Source: Oceanobacillus salinisoli
GTDB taxonomy: Bacteria > Bacillota > Bacilli > Bacillales > Amphibacillaceae
Reading direction: 5' to 3'
NCBI RefSeq assembly: GCF_009733865.1
Contig: NZ_WOFB01000026.1
Location: forward strand, 1 to 62,148
Length of the DNA: 62,148 nt
The notes under the pieces were generated by a model. That model saw nothing but the letters and a program-made list of their open reading frames with translations, had not been told where the DNA came from and did no database searches. The translations under genes and the position numbers were made by a program. Below, one piece after another: positions 54,971 through 62,148 of the stretch (positions are counted from its first letter, which is position 1; the number at the start of each line of letters is the position of its first letter).

Positions 54971-56665
54971 TCAAATATTAATTGCAGCTTGTGTTTCTTC
55001 AATTCTCTTGAGTGCACCAGGTTCTATCTCTTCTACTGCTTTTGCTGCAGTTTCCAATGCCAATTCATACTCATAGGATCGAAATAGCCGCTCCGATTCA
55101 GCTAATTTTGCTGCTAAAATCGGATATTTACTGCGATACCGGTTCGCATACTGTATTACCCGCTCAGTCAAATAGGCCTGATCAAGCATTATATGTGTTT
55201 CCTCAATAGTGCGGTCGAGCGCTTTTTTCGATTCAGCTAATGATTCTTGAACTACAGCCATATCCAATGGTGTTTTCTCTAACGCTGCAATAACCTGACT
55301 GTTTTTATTTGCTGTTTCTTCTATAAGATTCCAAATAAATGTTGGGACTCCAGGGATATTGCTCTTCTTCAGTTTTCTATTTAGATTGTATAGCTGACTG
55401 CGCATTTCTGCAAGTCTGTCCCTTGCTTCCATTTCATCCTTGCGTAGGTTTTTAATGCTTTCTTTAAATTTTTCCAGATTCTTTTCCAATTCTTCCAGCT
55501 TCTGGTAACCATTTTCCAGTCGATCACGCAATTCCGAATGGCCAACATCCTTCTTATTCATATTGGAGGATATATCTTCCAATTCATCTTCTATAGAAGA
55601 AATTAATTTGCCAAGATTTAAATACTTTTCCAGGTCACTGTCTTCAAAATAGTATGCCTTCTTCAGTTCCTCTACCTCAGCCTGTGTAACCTGGTATTTT
55701 TTACTAATTGCTTCCAATGTTTCCTTGAAGTTTGGCATTTTTGTCTCGAGATAATTCTTGGCAATTGCTTCCCTTTCCAGCAATTGATACATTTCTTTTA
55801 TTCTTTCGTCCACATCATCCAGGAATTGTTCTGCTTCATCTGTTTGGCCTCTTTCCAATTGTTGCAGTAAATCCAGGAATCGACCCTGATATGTATGAAT
55901 TTCTTTTTCAAATCCTAAATGTTCGACACGATATCCTTCTTCTTTCATTTCCTTAATTCCAGCTATAAGATTATCTAATTGGGAAGGTACATCATGTTTG
56001 CATCTTTTATAGATAAGTGGAAACTTCTCGATTAACTCTTCCAGTTCTTCTTTATTCTGTTTAATGTTACTTACAAGTTCCTTGGCCTCAAAATAATTTC
56101 CTGCATCCACTAATTCATGGTATTGTGTAAATGCCTCTTCCAATTCATCAATCTCGACATCGAAGAACAATTCGGCCTTCCCGTATTGATAGCGGTTTTT
56201 AGAAAGTGTTTTCCGTAATTCCTTAATACTCGGCTCCAGTTCTTCCATTTCTTTTCTGCTGACTTCTTCTGATTCTAAAAGCTCATCCAACCCGGCCAGT
56301 AGGTCTTCAATATCATTTTCTATCGTTTGCAGGACCTTTTCTGTACTATTTAGCACCATTTTTGCTTTGGAAATGAAAAATCGGTCTGCCGCTTCCTCCG
56401 CATCAAGCAAATGTTCTTCTATATCCGGCAGTTCCTTTGTTACAATATATTCCCAGCGTTCTTTCCATATTTCAAACCGCTCCTGTGTTTCACCGGAAAG
56501 ATTTAAACTTTTAATTCGACTGAGCTGTGAGGCAATATTCCTGCTCATGATATCCAATTTCCAGTTTTCCAGCCGGTCTACTGTATCATAAATCCGTTTT
56601 CTTAAAATAAGTCCAATAATTATTAATACAATGACGAATAGTATAATCCCTATAAAATATGCCAT
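54971..56665 (-). CDS. ezrA: Septation ring formation regulator EzrA
   Basis: EzrA is a membrane-anchored spectrin-like regulator of FtsZ rings. The 564 residues consist of one N-terminal membrane helix (about 2-24) with the C-terminal part inside the cell, followed by repeated triple-helical bundles with strong coiled-coil character. Near the C-terminus QYANRYRSKYP resembles the conserved patch needed for septal localisation. ATG 56665 follows GGGAGG; the extra 14 codons upstream lack a site. It lies between iscS and refZ; braB and hisJ, seen in B. subtilis, are absent. Confidence 0.95.
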   Translation of the reverse strand: MAYFIGIILFVIVLIIIGLILRKRIYDTVDRLENWKLDIMSRNIASQLSRIKSLNLSGETQERFEIWKERWEYIVTKELPDIEEHLLDAEEAADRFFISKAKMVLNSTEKVLQTIENDIEDLLAGLDELLESEEVSRKEMEELEPSIKELRKTLSKNRYQYGKAELFFDVEIDELEEAFTQYHELVDAGNYFEAKELVSNIKQNKEELEELIEKFPLIYKRCKHDVPSQLDNLIAGIKEMKEEGYRVEHLGFEKEIHTYQGRFLDLLQQLERGQTDEAEQFLDDVDERIKEMYQLLEREAIAKNYLETKMPNFKETLEAISKKYQVTQAEVEELKKAYYFEDSDLEKYLNLGKLISSIEDELEDISSNMNKKDVGHSELRDRLENGYQKLEELEKNLEKFKESIKNLRKDEMEARDRLAEMRSQLYNLNRKLKKSNIPGVPTFIWNLIEETANKNSQVIAALEKTPLDMAVVQESLAESKKALDRTIEETHIMLDQAYLTERVIQYANRYRSKYPILAAKLAESERLFRSYEYELALETAAKAVEEIEPGALKRIEETQAAINI

Positions 56666-56826
56666 AAAAAGCCTCCCAACCAATTTCAACAAGAGGATAC
56701 TCCACAAGTATAAGTTCCATTCACATGAAGGTAAATTAAATTTAAAAATTATATAACTATGATACCATGGAATTGCTATTTTTGGCTAAAATTATACAAA
56801 TAAATTCACCATTCGTCATTTATTTT

Positions 56827-57459
56827 TTAATGAACCACTTTTCTTTTCATTTCCTGTTCACTCATTATCGTAAAATCCAGCCAATCATGAATGACTTTCA
56901 CATATTTTTTTATAAAGATTTGGTGGGAATACTCCCCAATAACCTGATCTTTCCAATCATTATGCAAAATATATGGTGTAATTAACATTCCTTTTAATTG
57001 CATTAATAAATACTGTTTGTATTCACTCTTCACCCGGTTACCCAATGCATCAAAAAATGTTTTTCGGATATAAAAATTCTCCTTTGCAAGGTAGGTTACT
57101 GTCATTTCCCTTACAAACACGGAATCCAGTGAAAGCTCCCGCTGAATAAAACATGTTAATTGATAGTTGCTTTGCTTATACTGTATAATTGTTGAAATTA
57201 GCTCCTGCAACTTTTCAATAGGGCTTAATAAGTCACACTGCTGCAAGGTGTCTTCAATGGATGCTAAATAATCTTCATAATAATGAGTAACAGCATATTC
57301 CAATAACCCTTGTTTACTATTAAAATAATAGCTAATGGATGACACATTTACAGAAGCCCTGTCGGCAATATCTCTAACAGATGTTCCATGAAATCCTTTT
57401 TGAAAAAATAAGGTAGATGCAGCATTAATCACTTTTTGTTTAGAAGGATTATTCTTCAT
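56827..57459 (-). CDS. refZ: TetR-family regulator RefZ (YttP)
   Basis: The 210-residue protein has an N-terminal TetR helix-turn-helix (GFHGTSVRDIADRASVNVSSISYYF, identifiable by TSVRDIAD and SSISYYF) and a helical C-terminal domain. B. subtilis RefZ binds sites near oriC and influences FtsZ-ring placement and chromosome capture at sporulation. ATG 57459 follows TAAGGAG. It is divergent from ytsP, as in B. subtilis, and next to ezrA, another FtsZ modulator. Confidence 0.9.
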   Translation of the reverse strand: MKNNPSKQKVINAASTLFFQKGFHGTSVRDIADRASVNVSSISYYFNSKQGLLEYAVTHYYEDYLASIEDTLQQCDLLSPIEKLQELISTIIQYKQSNYQLTCFIQRELSLDSVFVREMTVTYLAKENFYIRKTFFDALGNRVKSEYKQYLLMQLKGMLITPYILHNDWKDQVIGEYSHQIFIKKYVKVIHDWLDFTIMSEQEMKRKVVH

Positions 57460-57576
57460 ATCGACTCAACTCCTTACTTGTTGATTACGACGTTGGAACG
57501 ATTTATCCTTCATTTTTTTCTCGACAAATACTGTACGCACTGTCGAAATTTGAGACCATATAAAGGAGAGGTTTTT

Positions 57577-58056
57577 ATGTTTGAAACAAGCATATATTCA
57601 GGTGATAAAACAAAAGATTATGAACTGACAATCAAACAGCTGGAGGCATTAATTGAGGGGGAGCAAGATGACATCGCTAATTTATCCAATGCAACAGCAC
57701 TGCTAAATCAATTTTTAACCGATATAAATTGGGTTGGCTTTTACTTATGGAAAAAAGACGAACTTGTTCTAGGACCATTCCAGGGTCTTCCTGCATGCGT
57801 TCGAATTGGCTACGGGAAAGGAGTATGTGGTACAGCCGTACATGAAAGAAAGACTCAGCGCATAGCTAATGTTCATGCATTCCCTGGGCACATTGCCTGT
57901 GACAGCGCAAGTAATTCTGAAATCGTTATACCAATCATGAAAAATAGTGAAGTATATGGTGTTCTTGATATCGATAGTCCTTCTAAAGACCGGTTTGATG
58001 AAGTGGATCAGATCTATCTGGAAAAATTCGTTAACGTATTAGAAAAGTATATTTAA
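57577..58056 (+). CDS. ytsP: GAF-domain free methionine-(R)-sulfoxide reductase (YtsP)
   Basis: This protein of 159 residues reduces free methionine-R-sulfoxide. The three conserved cysteines are visible in PACVRIG, GVCGTAV and HIACDSAS, together with the GAF core SEIVIPIMKNSEVYGVLDIDS. ATG 57577 follows AAAGGAGAGG; the longer frame from 57436 crosses the refZ start and is rejected. It converges with the diguanylate cyclase gene at a shared terminator. Confidence 0.94.
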   Translation: MFETSIYSGDKTKDYELTIKQLEALIEGEQDDIANLSNATALLNQFLTDINWVGFYLWKKDELVLGPFQGLPACVRIGYGKGVCGTAVHERKTQRIANVHAFPGHIACDSASNSEIVIPIMKNSEVYGVLDIDSPSKDRFDEVDQIYLEKFVNVLEKYI

Positions 58057-58070
58057 ACTTCATAATACAT

Positions 58071-58107
58071 AAAAAACTAGCAGATAATTCCAATCTGCTA
58101 GTTTTTT
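58071..58107. terminator. Shared terminator of ytsP and ytrP
   Basis: AAAAAACTAGCAGAT and ATCTGCTAGTTTTTT form a perfect 15-bp stem. The ytrP stop codon (58098-58100) is inside the stem, so the convergent genes share one compact terminator. Confidence 0.93.
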
Positions 58108-59903
58108 ACAATACAATTCTTTCCTGTATTCTTTGCTTTATACAATGCTTTATCTGTTCGCATAAACAAATTAATGATGGAATTTTTCTCTCCTCTTACC
58201 CATGAAGAAATTCCACAAGACAATGTCACTGGGGGGTCTGTTAAGGTAGACACTTGGTTTCTAATGATCTCAGCAACCTCTTCACTTTCCTTTAACGTCC
58301 TGTTAGGTAAGTAAATCGCTAATTCCTCTCCACCCCATCTTGCAGGAACATCCATACTGCGACAGTAGTTTTTTAAAATATCCGAAATTTGTTTGATCAC
58401 TCGGTCGCCTACATGATGTCCATAAACGTCATTCACCTTTTTAAAATCATCGATATCAAACAGTAATAAAACACCTTTCTCCCCAGTATCCATATCTTCA
58501 TTGATTTTTTGTTCCAAATAGTTTCTGGAATGAAGCCCTGTTAAATAATCGGTAATCACTGCTTTATGCAGTTTGTCTTTTAAATGTGCATTTGTTAAAG
58601 CAAGGGTCGCATGCTGAATAAGCGTCTCCAGTAACTTGAAATTTTCAAACGTAAAATAATACGACTCTTCATGCAAAATAATCGTAAGTCCGTGTACATA
58701 TCCAGAATGCTTGATTGGGATTGCCATCATTGACTTATAAGTGAATGTGATATCCCTGTCATACTGTCCAACAAAAAGAGATTCGGGATCATCCATCGTT
58801 TCTAAACATAGATTTTTTGCGAAAGTTAATCCTTCTTCTGATTTAAAATACATCGTGCTTTCTCCTAAAAATTGAACATCAAGATCGTCATCTACAAAAA
58901 TAAATCCAACCTCAGACGGTTGACTCACCTTAATAATTTCTTTTTTTACAAGCTTGATAATCTCTGAAAGCTCTAAATTGGAGTTTAACTTTTGGGTAAA
59001 ATCATTGATTAAGGACAGGGAATTTACTTTCAGCTTTGAATTCTCATAAAGAGTAGCCCTTTCAATAGCCGTTCCAGCAAGAAACGAGAATTGATTAATA
59101 AAATCAATTTCACTATTCGAAAACGTCATGATGGATGGTGTAATCATCTGTAATACACCGTACACCCCTTGTTTTCCAACAAGTGGAGCATATACATACG
59201 TACTTTTCTCCTCTACATGATTTTCCATCTGGAATTGACCTGTCATAAAAGCTTGTGAAATAACCGTATTTGTCTCTGTATCATTAAATTCAATGGTCTT
59301 AATAGGAAGGGATGCAATTGCTTCATTATCCTGGGATAATAATAAAGAATAAGAAAAGTCAGGATATAATGTATGTAATGCTTCAACAATCTCTGTTAAA
59401 ATCTTATTCTTTTCATTTTCTGAAAAAAGCCTTGTACTAAGATCAAATAAAAACTGATGGTTCCTATTGTTTGTTCTTTCTTCTAATATATTTGATATAA
59501 TGGTTAAAAATTTTTCTGTTTCTACTATAATGTCTTCATTTAATTTATTTGTAATGGTGTCCTTTGTACTTATAACAAGCAAAGCTCGTTCTAATGGAAT
59601 AAAGTATAATGGAAATTGATTTTCCTCTGTAGGAAACTCCTTAAAAATACTTTCCATGTTAAAACTAGTATTGCGTATCGATTGTCTTAGGACATATGTA
59701 TCCGTTAATGCAGAATCGGACTCTAAATGATAACAATCATCCCGGACATCATATAAATAGAATGCGATAAAGGAAGCATTAAAATTGTCCAATACCATTT
59801 CTGTCATTTTCGCAAATATTTGCTCTTTATCCAGTTCCAATTTTGTGAATTCCGACAACAGGTTATAATAGATCTGCTGCAATTTATTAGTTAAATCAGC
59901 CAT
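58098..59903 (-). CDS. ytrP: GAF-GGDEF diguanylate cyclase (YtrP/DgcP type)
   Basis: The 601-residue cytoplasmic protein has GAF-like sensor domains (about 20-140, 160-295 and 310-430) and a C-terminal GGDEF domain with signature RWGGEEL, an active-site form. It should make c-di-GMP. No I-site RxxD five residues before the GGEEL is evident (VPARWGGEEL). ATG 59903 is chosen since GGTGAT precedes it; ATG 59909 and GTG 59912 are close alternatives. PilB in this window has an MshEN-like domain, so a link to pilus control is possible. Confidence 0.92.
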   Translation of the reverse strand: MADLTNKLQQIYYNLLSEFTKLELDKEQIFAKMTEMVLDNFNASFIAFYLYDVRDDCYHLESDSALTDTYVLRQSIRNTSFNMESIFKEFPTEENQFPLYFIPLERALLVISTKDTITNKLNEDIIVETEKFLTIISNILEERTNNRNHQFLFDLSTRLFSENEKNKILTEIVEALHTLYPDFSYSLLLSQDNEAIASLPIKTIEFNDTETNTVISQAFMTGQFQMENHVEEKSTYVYAPLVGKQGVYGVLQMITPSIMTFSNSEIDFINQFSFLAGTAIERATLYENSKLKVNSLSLINDFTQKLNSNLELSEIIKLVKKEIIKVSQPSEVGFIFVDDDLDVQFLGESTMYFKSEEGLTFAKNLCLETMDDPESLFVGQYDRDITFTYKSMMAIPIKHSGYVHGLTIILHEESYYFTFENFKLLETLIQHATLALTNAHLKDKLHKAVITDYLTGLHSRNYLEQKINEDMDTGEKGVLLLFDIDDFKKVNDVYGHHVGDRVIKQISDILKNYCRSMDVPARWGGEELAIYLPNRTLKESEEVAEIIRNQVSTLTDPPVTLSCGISSWVRGEKNSIINLFMRTDKALYKAKNTGKNCIVKN

Positions 59904-60166
59904 TTTCATCACCCATCCGAGATTTTACCTTTGGTTCCACTTTAGGAAAGTATTAAATTTAGCCAAGAAGAGGATTCGGTATTACTAAAATTTTCATAGC
60001 CAAAGTATAAGAAAAACTACCACACTCCCATAAGGACAAGCGAATGCAAGTTTTTCTAATCTTTATTTATCATATTATCATTATACATTAATTTACGGCA
60101 ATTAGTTCCATTTTCCTATAAAAGAAAAAAATTTCCCCGTATTTTTAAAAGTAATTTCTAATTTCA
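59904..60166. other. ytrP-rpsD divergent intergenic region
   Basis: Apart from a family E palindrome at 60010-60058 (arms AGAAAAACT and AGTTTTTCT with a worn centre) and A+T-rich sequence, I see nothing. The palindrome stands between divergent genes, where it cannot be a terminator for either. Confidence 0.5.
60010..60058. repeat. Family E palindrome
   Basis: The arms are AGAAAAACT and AGTTTTTCT, with a GCGAATGC half-core retained only on the right side. Its site between divergent promoters argues that the family is a mobile palindrome. Confidence 0.62.
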
Positions 60167-60195
60167 TTGACAATGAGATTTAAAAAATATATACT
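60167..60195 (+). promoter_or_regulatory. rpsD promoter
   Basis: TTGACA (60167-60172) and TATACT (60190-60195) are 17 bases apart, a near-consensus sigma-A promoter. Transcription would start near 60202, leaving a leader of about 195 bases. Confidence 0.88.
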
Positions 60196-60201
60196 AAACT
60201 T

Positions 60202-60396
60202 TGTGTAAAATAATAGGTAGCCTATGTGAACCGACGCTTGGCCCCATTTTGTTCCTCTTTAAGGTTATGAAACTTAGAGGTGTATCGTGTAACTCTCTGC
60301 TGCCAGAGCGATGGTACATGAAAACAAAATGGACATCGTAAGGAACACGCTCGTTTTATTTTATGCAAATAAAATAAATAAAGGAGGACATATTAT
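60202..60396 (+). ncRNA. rpsD leader, probable S4 autoregulatory RNA
   Basis: The long leader folds into a closed domain: CCATTTTGTT (60244-60253) pairs with AACAAAATGG (60323-60332), enclosing CCTCT...AGAGG and CTCTG-CTGC-CAGAG hairpins. Firmicute rpsD mRNAs are repressed by S4 binding to such a leader; this is known for B. subtilis. Site details here are inferred from the fold only. Confidence 0.75.
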
Positions 60397-60999
60397 ATGT
60401 CTCGTTATACTGGATCGGTATGGAAAAAATCCCGCCGTCTTGGAATTTCTTTAACTGGAACTGGTAAGGAATTAGACAAACGTCCTTACGCTCCTGGTCA
60501 GCATGGACCAAACCAACGCAAGAAAATGTCTGAATATGGCTTACAAATGCAAGAGAAGCAAAAATTACGCTTCATGTACGGATTAAACGAACGTCAATTC
60601 CGTACCCTATTCGTAAGAGCTGGTAAAATGAAAGGTATTCATGGTGAAAACTTCATGATTTTACTTGAATCTCGCCTTGACAACCTTGTTTACCGTTTAG
60701 GTCTTGCTCGTACTCGCAGACAAGCACGTCAGCTAGTAAATCATGGTCATATTACTGTGGATGGAAGCCGTGTAGATATCCCATCTTACAGTGTTAAACC
60801 GGGTCAAACAATTGGTTTACGTGAGAAATCACAAAACCTTGACATCGTTAAAGAAGCAATTGAAGTAAACACATTCGTACCTGAGTACTTAACTTTTGAT
60901 GCGGATAAATTAGAAGGAACATACTCTCGCTTCCCAGAGCGTTCTGAGCTTCCAGCTGAAATTAACGAAGCGCTTATCGTTGAGTTCTATTCTCGTTAA
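60397..60999 (+). CDS. rpsD: Ribosomal protein S4
   Basis: S4 is a primary 16S rRNA-binding protein that nucleates 30S assembly. The 200 residues include the N-terminal region [15 protein letters not shown] and the S4 RNA-binding domain (about 92-155, [28 protein letters not shown] region, seen as [10 protein letters not shown] and [11 protein letters not shown]). ATG 60397 follows AAAGGAGGAC. It is monocistronic, with its own promoter, leader and terminator. It lies next to the diguanylate cyclase gene as in B. subtilis. Confidence 0.98.
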   Translation: MSRYTGSVWKKSRRLGISLTGTGKELDKRPYAPGQHGPNQRKKMSEYGLQMQEKQKLRFMYGLNERQFRTLFVRAGKMKGIHGENFMILLESRLDNLVYRLGLARTRRQARQLVNHGHITVDGSRVDIPSYSVKPGQTIGLREKSQNLDIVKEAIEVNTFVPEYLTFDADKLEGTYSRFPERSELPAEINEALIVEFYSR

Positions 61000-61028
61000 T
61001 CTTTGTAGTTTGCAGGATAACACAAAGA

Positions 61029-61071
61029 AGCCCCTTGAAATGTTGTTATATCAACGTTTCAGGGGTTTTTT
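61029..61071 (+). terminator. rpsD terminator
   Basis: CCCCTTGAAATGTTG and CAACGTTTCAGGGG pair over 14 bp with one bulge and one wobble, followed by six T. Confidence 0.92.
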
Positions 61072-61114
61072 CATTTTTGTTTACTTTGCAAAATAACACA
61101 ATATAATGTACTAA

Positions 61115-61147
61115 TTTGGGGCCAACTGGGGCCAAATTGGGACCAAA
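61115..61147. repeat. Tandem TGGGGCCAA repeats after rpsD
   Basis: Three consecutive units read TTTGGGGCCAAC, TGGGGCCAAA and TTGGGACCAAA. Short tandem GGNCCAA arrays like this are often near integrase genes or attachment sites; no integrase is in view. The remaining 61148-61330 bases show no gene. Confidence 0.55.
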
Positions 61148-61330
61148 AAATTTACTAGCATGGGTGAAGGAATAGAAAGAAAGTAGTATAACACATGTGT
61201 GAATCATAGATAGTTACCATTTATCCAACTTTTCATATCATTATTTTCTTGCCCTTTTACTTAAACTGGATTTGGTATTTAGTCTATTAGTTATGTATGA
61301 AATGGCAGTATATTTTCTATATATTAAAAG

Positions 61331-61380
61331 ACCTTCAACATACTACCAATGTATAAAATGGTGTATATTGAAGGTGTTTT
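61331..61380 (+). terminator. Hairpin with T-run downstream of rpsD
   Basis: ACCTTCAACATAC and GTATATTGAAGGT pair over 13 positions with one mismatch, extended by ACCA/TGGT, and GTTTT follows. No gene directly precedes it on the + strand, so it may be a relic of a lost gene or a repeat. 61381-61508 holds nothing recognised. Confidence 0.5.
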
Positions 61381-61508
61381 GATTATGGAGCATATTCAAG
61401 TAATGCACCCGTTACTTTAGTACACTTCTTCACATTTTCATGAAACTATTATAAGTCAGCCAATATCGTACCGTTTAAAAAAACGTCTTTTTTATAGAAA
61501 GTTTTATT

Positions 61509-62039
61509 TTATTTTATTTCTATTGGTCCTACTAATGAGTTTTCAATTACATCTCTCTCTATCCCTTTTAAATCTTTTGTTCTCCCTTTATCAAACTTCA
61601 ATGTGATTGTCTCTTTTGCCCCATCAAAGTTTATAACGACATCTAATGTATCATTTTCGGTATATGGCTCTAAAAAAGAGTTATTGTCTACCCCTGTAAA
61701 CCAATAGTCACTATTACTGTAAAATATAGGTTGTTGGTGACTGTTTTCTATATTTTCATCTGGTCCTTCGATATAATAGGTTAATGACACCTCTTCTCCA
61801 TCTACCCATTTTGTAATATATTTTTCAGGAACGTCTTTATTGTAAGTAATGTTATATTTATATCTTGCCTTCAATTTATCCATACCTACTACTTCCTCTT
61901 GTTCAATTACCATTGCCACTGTCCAGTTTTCACTTTCACCTGTAAACAGCATCGGAGAAGTGAAGTTCTGATTGGTACAACCAACAGCAAGTAATAAAAT
62001 AATTGAAAGAAATGCTACTAAATACTTTTTATATTTCAT
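61509..62039 (-). CDS. Lipoprotein of unknown function
   Basis: The 176-residue protein begins with a lipoprotein signal peptide (KYKKYLVAFLSIILLLAVGC, lipobox LAVGC at about 17-21). The mature part looks beta-rich and acidic (ENWTVAMVIEQEEVVG, VVINFDGAKETITLKFD), like small Bacillus surface lipoproteins; the domain is not recognised. ATG 62039 follows AGGAGTGATTAA. It stands alone at the window end after an integration-like repeat array, so it may be accessory. Confidence 0.85.
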   Translation of the reverse strand: MKYKKYLVAFLSIILLLAVGCTNQNFTSPMLFTGESENWTVAMVIEQEEVVGMDKLKARYKYNITYNKDVPEKYITKWVDGEEVSLTYYIEGPDENIENSHQQPIFYSNSDYWFTGVDNNSFLEPYTENDTLDVVINFDGAKETITLKFDKGRTKDLKGIERDVIENSLVGPIEIK

Positions 62040-62148
62040 TTAATCACTCCTATATAAAAATTCCTCACCTTATTTTACAATAAAAAGCCAAATATTCTTA
62101 TTTAAAATTACTGCCCCGTTAGCACAATACCTCTATCCTTCAACACTA

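Overview
The window is A+T-rich chromosomal DNA from a spore-forming member of the Bacillaceae. Gene content and order follow the Bacillus subtilis coaE-to-rpsD segment (coaE, mutM, polA, phoRP, mdh-icd-citZ, pyk-pfkA, accAD, ytsJ, dnaE, ytrHI, nrnA, ytpI, ytoI, ytkL, ackA-ytxK, tpx, ytfJI, NAD kinase, SASP, thiI-iscS, ezrA, refZ, ytsP, ytrP, rpsD). Repeat families and protein style suggest a halotolerant relative such as Virgibacillus, Oceanobacillus or Lentibacillus; this is an inference, because no rRNA or species marker is present. Sporulation genes (ytrH, ytrI, ytfJ, two alpha/beta-type SASPs, refZ) show that the organism makes endospores.

Layout. 1-594 holds two repeat elements. 595-11142 (minus strand) carries coaE, mutM, polA, phoPR and the TCA genes citZ-icd-mdh. 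11519-13021 has ytvI and fxsA, converging. 13678-20697 (minus) is central carbon and lipid entry: pyk-pfkA, then a malic enzyme, FadR/GntR-type regulator, accD, accA group. That group is headed by a sigma-A-like promoter with a GTGGTC-T-GACCAC operator just downstream, so the regulator probably controls its own operon. 20855-28774 carries dnaE, the sporulation pair ytrHI, nanoRNase nrnA, ytpI and ytoI.

29235-38696 is the main accessory block: a complete type IVa pilus locus (PilB, PilT, PilC, PilM, PilN, PilO, prepilin peptidase, major pilin, two minor prepilins) plus a divergent prepilin with a repetitive, probably beta-solenoid, C-terminal domain. 39537-44031 is a PspA-centred envelope-stress cluster (DUF4178, PspA, DUF4247 lipoprotein, DUF350 membrane protein, membrane-anchored spermidine-synthase-like enzyme). 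A mobile repeat with perfect 16-bp terminal inverted repeats interrupts it. 44189-60999 returns to the conserved backbone and ends with rpsD, its structured leader and a lone lipoprotein gene.

Several repeat families occupy the gaps. Family A (3-238, 27290-27441, 54824-54896) and family B (303-463, 50764-50923, fragment at 7561-7597) look like folded RNA: paired positions change together or keep G-U pairing between copies. One family-B copy forms the region directly before the NAD kinase ribosome binding site. Family E is a short palindrome of about 45 bp, seen at least five times. Family D is MITE-like, and family C carries a GCGCAAGCGC core. Starts were reset to ribosome-binding-site-supported codons; several genes use TTG or GTG.
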